Source: Puia dinghuensis
Lineage (GTDB): Bacteria; Bacteroidota; Bacteroidia; Chitinophagales; Chitinophagaceae
Direction of reading: 5' to 3'
Assembly (NCBI GenBank): GCA_026224995.1
Contig: JAMFRX010000378.1
Coordinates: forward strand, 1 to 14,434
DNA: 14,434 nt
Program-made: the position numbers and the translations under genes
Notes under the pieces: model-generated
Told to the model about the DNA's origin: nothing
The model's database searches: none
What the model saw: only the letters and a program-made list of their open reading frames with translations
Part shown: one piece after another, positions 7,553 through 14,107 of the stretch
Numbering within the stretch: the first letter of the stretch is position 1
How the letters are laid out: the number at the start of each line of letters is the position of its first letter

Positions 7553-8449
7553 ATGACAAAGATCACCCTGAACCTAGCCACCCTCTTCGTAGGATTCGCC
7601 TTCTTTACCGGCTGTGTCCCAACAAGCAAATTCAATGCTGCCCAACAAGCTCTGGCATCTGCCCGGTATGACAGCGCACAGCTGTCCAACAAAGTGAAAG
7701 ACCTGCAATCCTCTCTCGCGCAGGCAAACCAGCTCGCGGCCGATCAGAAACGCCAGATCGACTCCCTCTCACAGCAGATGGCCGACCAGCGCAGCCAGAT
7801 CGGCACGCTCACCAAACAAGCCGCCGACCTCAAAGAGAAGAACGATCAGCTCACCACCGATGCCACGAACCGGCAGGCCCTCCTGAGCAAAAGCAAGCAG
7901 GACCTGATCAACCAGCAGGTCAGGTTGGAACACCTCCAGGCCTTGATGGATAAGCAGAAAAAGGCGATAGAGGCGATCCGGAAGAAAATGACCGACGCCC
8001 TGGTCGGCTTCAAGTCCAACGAGCTGTCCGTCGCCATCAAGAACGGCAAGGTCTACGTCAGTCTTCAGGAAAACCTGCTCTTCCCCTCCGGCAGCGCAGT
8101 AGTGAACCCCAAAGGCAAGGAAGCCCTTGGAAAGCTGGCGGAAGTGCTCAACCAGAACACCGATATTACCGTCGACATCGAAGGCCATACAGACTCCATC
8201 CCCATCCACGGAAAGTACCAGGATAACTGGGACCTCAGCCTGGCGCGGTCCGCTTCCATCGTACGTATCCTCACAACGGATTATAAGGTCGATCCAACAC
8301 GCATCATCGCTTCCGGCCATAGCCAATACGACCCTGTCCAGACCAACAGCAGCCCCGAAGGCAGGGCGCTGAACAGAAGGACGGATATCATCTTATCGCC
8401 CAAGCTGGACGAACTGTACAAATTATTGCAAACACCGGACGAAATGTAA
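7553..8449 (+). CDS. OmpA-family peptidoglycan-binding outer-membrane lipoprotein
   Basis: A 298-residue lipoprotein that should tether the outer membrane to peptidoglycan. The N-terminus is a lipoprotein signal with lipobox FFTGC (lipidated Cys21). Residues about 28-145 are rich in Gln, Asp, Lys and Leu with heptad-like spacing (KVKDLQSSLAQANQLAADQK), predicting a long coiled coil. The C-terminal OmpA-like domain (about 165-281) has LLFPSGSAVVNPKGKEAL, GHTDSIPIHG and NWDLSLARSASIVRIL; Asp214 and Arg232 fit the pair that binds diaminopimelate in this family. RALNRRTDIILSPKL near the end is also typical. The order lipobox, coiled coil, OmpA domain is common in Bacteroidota envelope proteins. 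It appears to be a single-gene unit with its own -7 element and a strong terminator just after the stop. Confidence 0.93.
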   Translation: MTKITLNLATLFVGFAFFTGCVPTSKFNAAQQALASARYDSAQLSNKVKDLQSSLAQANQLAADQKRQIDSLSQQMADQRSQIGTLTKQAADLKEKNDQLTTDATNRQALLSKSKQDLINQQVRLEHLQALMDKQKKAIEAIRKKMTDALVGFKSNELSVAIKNGKVYVSLQENLLFPSGSAVVNPKGKEALGKLAEVLNQNTDITVDIEGHTDSIPIHGKYQDNWDLSLARSASIVRILTTDYKVDPTRIIASGHSQYDPVQTNSSPEGRALNRRTDIILSPKLDELYKLLQTPDEM

Positions 8450-8454
8450 AAAAG

Positions 8455-8483
8455 AAAGAGGCCGCCTTAGTAGCGGCCTCTTT
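8455..8483. terminator. Strong intrinsic terminator after the OmpA-type gene
   Basis: AAAGAGGCCGC (8455-8465) pairs perfectly over 11 bp with GCGGCCTCTTT (8473-8483) around a 7-nt loop, 5 nt after the stop codon. On the - strand the hairpin is followed by a long T-rich run (TTTCTTTTTT), so it can also stop transcription coming leftward from the gene at 8612-8887. Confidence 0.85.
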
Positions 8484-8489
8484 AAAATA

Positions 8490-8515
8490 AGGCCACCCCC
8501 ATACAGGGGCGGCCT
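8490..8515 (-). terminator. Second hairpin terminator, for leftward transcription
   Basis: AGGCC (8490-8494) pairs with GGCCT (8511-8515) and CCCC (8496-8499) with GGGG (8506-8509). The intervening pair is A-C on the + strand but a G-U wobble on the - strand, where the stem is continuous and followed by TTATTTTAAA. It therefore fits a terminator for the 91-residue gene, about 97 nt beyond its stop. The bases 8516-8611 hold nothing else I recognise. Confidence 0.6.
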
Positions 8516-8611
8516 ATGCGATAGGGTATAAATTCGGGTCGACACGAAAGGATAAGGGGCCACATCGGCCAATGGTCATGGAACTATTAGTGCACCGGAC
8601 AGCCAAATTCA

Positions 8612-8887
8612 TTAGGGCACTATCTCTCTCTTCTTCAGATACTCCCTATACATCAACGCAAACATCTGCTCATCGGTAAGCCCGCATAAGCCGGCTACCC
8701 TGAACAATTCCTCCAGCGTGAACTTCTCCACCTGGTTCATCATCACGGTGAAACGATCCACCTTCTTACCAAGATCGTTCGCAATGATGGTCTTAGGTAT
8801 GTATTTAAATATATCAGTAAAGGACACTATAGTACCTTCAGACAGCATGGGCTTGATAAGGTCATAGCGAGAATCTCTGTTTCCCAT
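8612..8887 (-). CDS. Small HTH-like domain protein, divergent from the polymerase cassette
   Basis: A 91-residue protein I cannot assign to a named family. It is a single copy of a ~77-residue domain (about 8-84) that occurs twice in the protein at 13392-13940; about 31 of 77 positions match the second of those copies by eye, including DIFKYIPK, DRF and LCxLT. The stretch TIIANDLGKKVDRF...KFTLEELFRVAGLCGLTDEQMFAL (about 33-78) follows the pattern of the second half of Cro/C1-type helix-turn-helix domains (LAxxLGxxxxxxS...pSLexLxxIAxxLGVxxxxL). DNA binding is therefore plausible but inferred. It is highly charged, with no signal or membrane segment. It is divergent from the dnaE2-dinB operon, and the shared upstream region carries an operator-like inverted repeat, so it is the obvious candidate for its regulator. 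The ATG at 8887 is preceded by a -7-like element. Confidence 0.75.
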   Translation of the reverse strand: MGNRDSRYDLIKPMLSEGTIVSFTDIFKYIPKTIIANDLGKKVDRFTVMMNQVEKFTLEELFRVAGLCGLTDEQMFALMYREYLKKREIVP

Positions 8888-8891
8888 AGCA

Positions 8892-8899
8892 CAAAAGAA
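8892..8899 (-). promoter_or_regulatory. -7-like element (TTCTTTTG) of the small HTH-like gene
   Basis: On the - strand TTCTTTTG differs from TAnnTTTG at one position and ends 4 nt before the ATG at 8887, the same spacing as the exact matches in the window. Confidence 0.35.
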
Positions 8900-9064
8900 G
8901 AGTTTTTTTGTATTAAAAATTCGTTGGACAAAGACAATTTTTTTTCACTACCCAACCGATCTTTTTTTGTATCCCAGTTCTACTTTTTCTTACTACCTAT
9001 TTTTCCGTTTCTCCGCAAATCCGCTGCCGTAAAGGATCGCAAGGCATTCCGCTCGAACAAATCT

Positions 9065-9102
9065 ACTAATATTTTTAGTAATACAATACTAAAAATATTA
9101 GT
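9065..9102. promoter_or_regulatory. Nested inverted repeat, likely double operator for dnaE2-dinB
   Basis: ACTAATATTTTTAGTA (9065-9080) and TACTAAAAATATTAGT (9087-9102) are perfect 16-bp reverse complements separated by ATACAA. Each arm is itself a quasi-palindrome, ACTAA-N5-TTAGT, with centres at 9072 and 9095, 23 bp apart. There are thus four half-sites in alternating orientation. It lies 33 bp before the dnaE2 start and about 180 bp from the divergent small gene. A weak -7-like TAACTTCA (9110-9117) just downstream would place the repeat over the -33 region, the position expected for a repressor site. The hairpin is all A-T apart from one pair per half-site and precedes a gene, so a DNA operator is likelier than a terminator. 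Confidence 0.7.
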
Positions 9103-9135
9103 TAGTTCATAACTTCACCCCTCACAAACCTTACG

Positions 9136-12100
9136 ATGTACCTCGCCAAGACCTACTTTAGTTTTAAATACGGAACCCTGTCTACAGAAGAGCTCGTCGC
9201 AGCAGGCGCAGAAGCCGGCGTTACCACCCTCGCGCTGACCAACATCAACTCCACCTGCGATGCCTGGGACTTCGTTTTATATTGCCGGCAGCGGAATATA
9301 AAGCCGATACTCGGCGCCGAGATCCGAAAGGACAACGCCCTTCTATATATCTTGCTCGCCGCCAACAACAACGGCTTCCGCCAGATCAACGAATTCCTGT
9401 CCGAACACCTGCTGAAAAAGAAGCCTTTCCCCGACGGGCATGCGCTCGCGCCCATATTCAGCAACGAAGCCGATGGCTTCATCATCTACCCATTGGACGG
9501 CAAAGCGCCGGAAACCCTGGCAGGCAACGAACGTGTCGGCGTCCTCCCCGGCGAGGTCAATAAGTTCCTCAAGCTCCCCCTGGCCTCCTGCCCCGACAAA
9601 TGGATCATCCGGCAGCCGGTGACCTACCAGAACAAGACGTATTACAACCTCCACCGCCTCCTGAGGGCCATAGACGGCAATACCCTCCTCAGCAGGCTGA
9701 AGCCGGAAGCCGTCGCCGGCGACAAGGAATATTTCCTTCCACAGGTGGAGATGCTGACCGCCTTCCGGCAATACCCTTTCATGATCACCAACACCTACCG
9801 GCTCATCGACGCCTGCACCATCACGATGAGCTTCGGCGAAGACAAGAACAAAAAGTTGTATAGCGCCAGCCGCGAAGACGACCGGGTGCTGCTCGAAAAG
9901 CTGGCGCGGGATGGCTTACGGCTCCGCTATGGCCCCGGCAAGAAGTTCAGGGACCGGCTGAACAAAGAGCTGCGCATTATCGATCAAATGGGCTTCACAG
10001 CTTACTTCCTCATCACCTGGGACATGATCCGCTATGCTCAGAGTAGGGGATTCTATCATGTCGGCCGGGGCAGCGGCGCCAACTCGCTGGTAGCCTACTG
10101 CCTCCAGATCACGGACGTAGACCCCATAGAGCTCGATCTCTATTTCGAGCGGTTCCTAAACCCGCACCGGACCAGCCCGCCTGATTTCGATATCGACTTC
10201 TCCTGGCGCGACCGCGACGAGATCATCGACTACATGATGAAACGTTACGGCAAGGATCATACGACCCTGCTGGGCATGTACCCCACCTTCCAGTACAATG
10301 CCATCATCCGGGAGCTGGGTAAGGTTTTCGGACTTCCTAAGGACGAGATCGACGCCCTCGCCGAAAAAGGTTATTACACCGTCTCCGGCCGCAACGAGAA
10401 TTTTATGAAGAAGCCCGGTATCGACAAGATCCATCGCATCATCCTGCAATATGGTAAGCTCCTGCTGAATTTCCCAAGCGGACTGAGCATCCATCCCGGC
10501 GGCATCCTGATCTCCGAAGAGCCCCTGGCCTCCTGGTGTACCCTGCACATGCCGCCCAAGGGCTTTCCCACAGCGATGATGGATATGTTCGTCGCCGAGA
10601 GCATAGGCCTTTATAAATTGGATGTCCTCAGCCAGCGCGGCCTGGGGCATATCCGGGAATGCATCGACCTCGTAAAGGCCAATCACCAGATCGACATCGA
10701 TATCCATGATATCGCCCGGTTCAAAAAAGATCCGGCTATCAAAGCGCAGCTCCGCGCCGGCAATACCATCGGCTGCTTCTACATAGAATCCCCCGCCATG
10801 CGGCAGCTCATAAAAAAGCTGCATTGCGACGACTATGAGACCCTGGTGGCCGCCAGCTCTATCATCAGACCCGGCGTGGGACGCAGCGGAATGATGCAGC
10901 AGTATATCTATCGGCACCACAATCCCGATAAGTTCGAGTATCCCCACCCGAAGCTCAAAGAGATACTCGGCTCTACCTATGGCGTCATGATCTACCAGGA
11001 GCAGGTCATCCAGGTAGCCCACGAATGGGCCGGACTGGATATGGCCGACGCCGACCTCCTCCGCCGCGCCACCAGCTCCAAATACCGGGGTAAGGGAAAC
11101 CTGCCCATGCTGAAGGAGAAGTTCTTCGCATGCTGCGCCGGGTATGACTATCCCGTACCCGTAGTCGAAGAGGTCTGGCGGCAGATAGAGAGCTTCGCCG
11201 ATTATAGCTTCTGCAAAGCCCATTCCGCCAGCTATGCCGTCGAAAGCTACCAGAGCCTCTTCCTGAAGACTTATTTCCCCATGGAGTTCGCCGTAGCCGT
11301 CATCAACAACTTCGGCGGCTTCTACAGCCGGGAATTGTATTTCTACGAGCTCATGCGGTCCGGCGCCACCGTCCACCGGCCCTGCGTCAATAACAGTGAT
11401 CTCTATACCAATATACGGCCTGGGCCCACGGAGAAGGCCTCCCGGCACATGGCAGATGCCTATGTGGGCTTCATCCACATCAAAGGGCTGGAACAGGCTT
11501 TCATAGAACGATTGCTGGATCATCGCACCCGTTCGGGCTCCTACACCAGCCTCGCCGACCTCATCGAACGCACCGGCATCACCCCCGAGCAGCTGGACAT
11601 CCTTATCCGCGCCAATGCCCTCCGCTTCACCGGAAAGACCAAGAAAGAGCTATTATGGGAAGGCGACTTCGTGGGAAAAAGGACCAGGCTCTCCATCTCG
11701 CTCCCCAACCCGCTGTTCAGAACGGAGCCCATCGCCTTTACCCTACCCATATTGCCCGTCTATCCTATGGAGGATTACTATGATGATGTGGAGCTGCTCG
11801 GCTTTCCCGTAGGCGACCCCTTCATACTGGCGGACGATGACCCCTCCCGCTACCTGCCGGCCAGGGAGCTGTCCGCCCACCTCGGCCAGACCGTCACCGT
11901 CTTTGGCTACCATATCACCCATAAGCCCGTCCGTACCGTCAAAGGCGACACCATGAGCTTTGGCACTTTTCTCGACGCCAACAGGGATTGGATCGACACC
12001 ATACATTTTCCACCGGTCCATGCAGCCCACCCGCCACAGTCTGGATTCTATCGCCTCACCGGAAAAGTAGTCGAAGAATTCGGCGTATACGGCATCGAGG

Positions 12101-12141
12101 TCTTCCACATCGAAAAAGCAGGTATAAAAAAAAGAACATAA
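9136..12141 (+). CDS. dnaE2: DnaE-family DNA polymerase III alpha subunit, DnaE2-like (probably error-prone)
   Basis: C-family DNA polymerase of 1001 residues, shorter than replicative DnaE (about 1160). An N-terminal PHP-like domain (about 1-75) is followed by the polymerase core: GRGSGANSLVAYCLQITDVD, then PDFDIDF (349-355) with catalytic Asp352 and Asp354, and the likely third aspartate Asp496 in KLDVLSQRGL. GVMIYQEQVIQVA (616-628), LLRRATSSK and FCKAHSASYAVESYQ (His696) are standard DnaE motifs. A C-terminal OB-fold-like region starts near 916. The PHP domain lacks the expected metal ligands: the HxH position reads KTYFS and the TDH position reads TNIN, so proofreading or phosphatase activity is unlikely. 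The next gene, dinB, starts 1 nt after the stop. That pairing and the operator-like repeat point to damage-induced translesion synthesis, not replication. A purely structural name such as short Bacteroidota DnaE would also be fair. Confidence 0.88.
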   Translation: MYLAKTYFSFKYGTLSTEELVAAGAEAGVTTLALTNINSTCDAWDFVLYCRQRNIKPILGAEIRKDNALLYILLAANNNGFRQINEFLSEHLLKKKPFPDGHALAPIFSNEADGFIIYPLDGKAPETLAGNERVGVLPGEVNKFLKLPLASCPDKWIIRQPVTYQNKTYYNLHRLLRAIDGNTLLSRLKPEAVAGDKEYFLPQVEMLTAFRQYPFMITNTYRLIDACTITMSFGEDKNKKLYSASREDDRVLLEKLARDGLRLRYGPGKKFRDRLNKELRIIDQMGFTAYFLITWDMIRYAQSRGFYHVGRGSGANSLVAYCLQITDVDPIELDLYFERFLNPHRTSPPDFDIDFSWRDRDEIIDYMMKRYGKDHTTLLGMYPTFQYNAIIRELGKVFGLPKDEIDALAEKGYYTVSGRNENFMKKPGIDKIHRIILQYGKLLLNFPSGLSIHPGGILISEEPLASWCTLHMPPKGFPTAMMDMFVAESIGLYKLDVLSQRGLGHIRECIDLVKANHQIDIDIHDIARFKKDPAIKAQLRAGNTIGCFYIESPAMRQLIKKLHCDDYETLVAASSIIRPGVGRSGMMQQYIYRHHNPDKFEYPHPKLKEILGSTYGVMIYQEQVIQVAHEWAGLDMADADLLRRATSSKYRGKGNLPMLKEKFFACCAGYDYPVPVVEEVWRQIESFADYSFCKAHSASYAVESYQSLFLKTYFPMEFAVAVINNFGGFYSRELYFYELMRSGATVHRPCVNNSDLYTNIRPGPTEKASRHMADAYVGFIHIKGLEQAFIERLLDHRTRSGSYTSLADLIERTGITPEQLDILIRANALRFTGKTKKELLWEGDFVGKRTRLSISLPNPLFRTEPIAFTLPILPVYPMEDYYDDVELLGFPVGDPFILADDDPSRYLPARELSAHLGQTVTVFGYHITHKPVRTVKGDTMSFGTFLDANRDWIDTIHFPPVHAAHPPQSGFYRLTGKVVEEFGVYGIEVFHIEKAGIKKRT

Positions 12142-12142
12142 T

Positions 12143-13315
12143 ATGGACCGTCACATCGCTCATTTCGACCTCGACGCGTTCTTTGTGTCGGTGGAATGCC
12201 TGAAAAACTCCCGGCTAAAAGGCCGCCCCCTGCTGGTAGGCGGCACAGGCGACCGCGGCGTAGTCGCCGCCTGCAGCTATGAGGCCCGGAAGTTCGGCAT
12301 CCACAGCGCCATGCCCATCCGCCTGGCCCGGCGGCTCTGCCCCGAAGCCATCATCATCCGCGGCGATATGGAATCCTATTCCAAATATTCCCATCTTATC
12401 ACGGAGATCATGCAGGATACCGTCCCCCTTTTCGAAAAAGCCTCCATCGACGAATTCTATATCGACCTCTCGGGGATGGATAAGTTCTTCGGCTGTAGCC
12501 TGTTCGCCCGGGAGCTCAAGAAAAAGGTCCTGAAAGAAAGCGGCCTGCCCGTCTCCTATGCCCTGGCCAGCAACAAGCTGATCAGCAAAGTAGCTACCAA
12601 TGAGATCAAGCCCAACGGCCAGCTGGAGATCGATTTCGGCAAGGAAAAAAGTTTCCTGGCCCCGCTGTCAATCGCCAAACTCCCCGGCATCGGAAAGGAA
12701 ACAGCCTATAAATTGGTCCGCCGGGGAGTAGAGACCATCCACACCCTCAGCGAGATCCCCATGGAAATGCTGGCGACCATGCTGGGAAAGAACGGCATCG
12801 ATCTCTGGCGCAAAGCAAACGGACTGGACGAGTCACCCATCATCCCCTACCGTGAACAGAAATCGATCTCGACCGAACGGACATTCGATACCGATACCAT
12901 CAACCTGCGCTTTCTCCATGCCGAGCTGGTCCGCATGACGGAATCCATCGGCTTCGAATTACGCAGACAGGATAAGCTCACCGGCTGCCTCACCGTCAAG
13001 CTGCGCTATTCCAACTTCGACACCGTGGTAAAACAGAAGACCATCGACTACACCAATGCCGACCACCTCCTGCTGCAGACGGCACAGGAGACCTTCGACA
13101 AGCTTTACGACCGGCGGTTGCTGATCCGCCTGCTGGGCATCCGGTTTACCCGGCTCATCCCGGGCAACTACCAGATCAAGCTCTATGAGGACACACAGGA
13201 GAATATCCGGCTCTACCAATCCATAGATTCCATCAAAAGACAATTTGGCGAGAAAGCGATCTTCCGCGCCGTCGGCGCAGGGCGGGTGCAGCAAAAGCCC
13301 GCTCGGGGGGCATGA
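12143..13315 (+). CDS. dinB: DNA polymerase IV (Y-family translesion polymerase)
   Basis: Y-family DNA polymerase of 390 residues that copies past damaged bases with low fidelity. Catalytic carboxylates are Asp9 (HFDLDAFFVSVE) and Asp103-Glu104 (SIDEFYIDL), matching E. coli Pol IV numbering closely; Phe14 sits at the steric-gate position that excludes ribonucleotides. Palm and fingers continue to about 160 (ASNKLISKVATNEIKPNG), the thumb has a helix-hairpin-helix LPGIGKETAYKL (180-191), and the little finger spans about 240-340. QIKLY (344-348) is a good candidate sliding-clamp binding motif, followed by the Bacteroidota-type tail IDSIKRQFGEKAIFRA. All key residues are present, so this is an active DinB, not a catalytically dead ImuB. 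It starts 1 nt after the dnaE2 stop, so the two are co-transcribed and probably act together. Confidence 0.95.
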   Translation: MDRHIAHFDLDAFFVSVECLKNSRLKGRPLLVGGTGDRGVVAACSYEARKFGIHSAMPIRLARRLCPEAIIIRGDMESYSKYSHLITEIMQDTVPLFEKASIDEFYIDLSGMDKFFGCSLFARELKKKVLKESGLPVSYALASNKLISKVATNEIKPNGQLEIDFGKEKSFLAPLSIAKLPGIGKETAYKLVRRGVETIHTLSEIPMEMLATMLGKNGIDLWRKANGLDESPIIPYREQKSISTERTFDTDTINLRFLHAELVRMTESIGFELRRQDKLTGCLTVKLRYSNFDTVVKQKTIDYTNADHLLLQTAQETFDKLYDRRLLIRLLGIRFTRLIPGNYQIKLYEDTQENIRLYQSIDSIKRQFGEKAIFRAVGAGRVQQKPARGA

Positions 13316-13347
13316 AAAGTCAAACCTCGGGACATCAGGAGTCAAAG

Positions 13348-13360
13348 CCGGTTTTACCGG
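13348..13360. repeat. Small palindrome in the dinB-downstream gap
   Basis: CCGGT-TTT-ACCGG, a 5-bp stem with a 3-nt loop, lies 33 nt after the dinB stop. There is no T-tract. The copies of AGTCAAA at 13318 and 13340 just before it are 22 bp apart. It may be a small processing hairpin or a binding site; nothing decides this. Confidence 0.3.
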
Positions 13361-13384
13361 TAGTTTAAATAACTCATAAACGCG

Positions 13385-13391
13385 TAATTTG
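13385..13391 (+). promoter_or_regulatory. -7-like element (TAATTTG) before the double-domain gene
   Basis: TAATTTG is one T short of TAnnTTTG and directly abuts ATG-ATG at 13392 and 13395. If used, it would give a leaderless mRNA starting at one of the two ATGs and allow expression apart from the polymerase operon. The TTG inside it at 13389 is therefore an unlikely start codon. Confidence 0.35.
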
Positions 13392-13940
13392 ATGATGGCG
13401 AAGCATAATGGGTATGACCTCGTTAGACCAATGTTCACAAGCGGGAAGTTGAAGGTGTTTAAAGATATTTTCAAGCTGGTGCCAAAAAGCGTAGTAGCAG
13501 CCGACCTGGGAAAGGAAAAAGGCCGGTTCAACAGGTTGATCGAAGACCCGGACGATTTTATCTATCAGGAAATAAGATTGTTCAGCACCGACTGTGATCT
13601 GGCGCCATTCGAAATGGGTATGCTCATAGAAACGGAACATCCGGGGAAGAAACCGGAGGCCGACCAGCAAAAAGCATTTAAATACGGCGCTATGCGCCCA
13701 ATGTTCGAACAAAAGAAGATCGAGGTTCTCGAAGATATCTTTAAATATATCCCAAAATCCACCGTAGCCGCCAATATCCGGAAAAAGCGCGACAGGTTCA
13801 ATCATTTGATGAATCACGTGGAAGACTTCTCCGTCAAGGACATCCGCGCCATAGGCGTATTATGTGAGCTAACGCTCCCCGAGATGTTCCAACTGGTAGA
13901 AGCGCAATACACGAAACAAAAGAACAATAAAGCTTTATAA
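13392..13940 (+). CDS. Protein with two tandem copies of the HTH-like domain seen at 8612-8887
   Basis: A 182-residue soluble protein I cannot name. Residues about 7-83 and 97-173 are two copies of the same domain, joined by a charged linker (HPGKKPEADQQKAF). Shared positions include Y-x-x-x-R-P-M-F, V-x-x-x-DIFK, PKSxVAA, K-x-x-x-RFN, and C-x-L-x-x-x-EM near the end; about 32 of 77 residues match between the copies by eye, and about 27 and 31 of 77 match the 91-residue protein across the polymerase genes. The second copy keeps DIFKYIPKS and KKRDRF exactly or nearly, while its DLG turn has become NIR. A tandem HTH-like protein could act as a pseudo-dimer on a double operator, but this is inference. 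It starts 76 nt after dinB, perhaps in the same transcript. Start choice: ATG 13392 or 13395; the N-terminus then lines up with that of the small protein. Confidence 0.78.
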   Translation: MMAKHNGYDLVRPMFTSGKLKVFKDIFKLVPKSVVAADLGKEKGRFNRLIEDPDDFIYQEIRLFSTDCDLAPFEMGMLIETEHPGKKPEADQQKAFKYGAMRPMFEQKKIEVLEDIFKYIPKSTVAANIRKKRDRFNHLMNHVEDFSVKDIRAIGVLCELTLPEMFQLVEAQYTKQKNNKAL

Positions 13941-13947
13941 AACCCGG

Positions 13948-13966
13948 GACGGACCGGAGGTCCGTC
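13948..13966. repeat. GC-rich hairpin after the double-domain gene
   Basis: GACGGACC (13948-13955) pairs perfectly with GGTCCGTC (13959-13966) around GGA, 7 nt after the stop. No T-tract follows, so it is probably a 3'-end stabilising hairpin and not a full intrinsic terminator. Confidence 0.5.
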
Positions 13967-14060
13967 GGCCGAAAGTCCAAATATTTAAACAACCATGACC
14001 ATTGCCCAGGGGGCGCCTTTCCTATTGCTGATTTAGACCTTCCCCTTAAAAGACCTGTCC

Positions 14061-14093
14061 GAGGTCGTCTTACCCAAGACGGCCTCTTTTTTT
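14061..14093 (+). terminator. Intrinsic terminator between the double-domain gene and the last gene
   Basis: GAGGTCGTCTT (14061-14071) pairs with AAGACGGCCTC (14076-14086), 11 bp with one G-U wobble and a 4-nt loop (ACCC), followed by seven T (14087-14093). It would end transcription from the polymerase cassette. It stops only 14 nt before the next ATG, so it may instead, or also, lie in the leader of that gene. Confidence 0.85.
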
Positions 14094-14107
14094 GTAATTT
14101 ACGGGCG

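Noticed and set aside
8450..8611. Small RNA gene in the hairpin-rich convergent region
   Set aside because: The two hairpins are fully explained as terminators for the converging genes and no promoter faces them.
9065..9102. Inverted repeat as a transcription terminator
   Set aside because: It is AT-rich, lies between divergent genes where no transcript would arrive to be ended, and is close to the dnaE2 start; an operator explains it better.
8924..9112. Possible 62-residue protein in the intergenic region before dnaE2
   Set aside because: Low-complexity Phe/Ser/Lys-rich translation from AT-rich DNA, no promoter or ribosome site, and its end runs through the operator-like inverted repeat.
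10156..11523. Long - strand reading frame (455 codons) within dnaE2
   Set aside because: It overlaps the catalytic core of a clear polymerase gene and its translation has no family features; codon-bias artefact.
13389..13391. TTG at 13389 as start of the double-domain gene
   Set aside because: It forms part of the -7-like TAATTTG and is followed at once by two ATG codons that align with the start of the paralogue.
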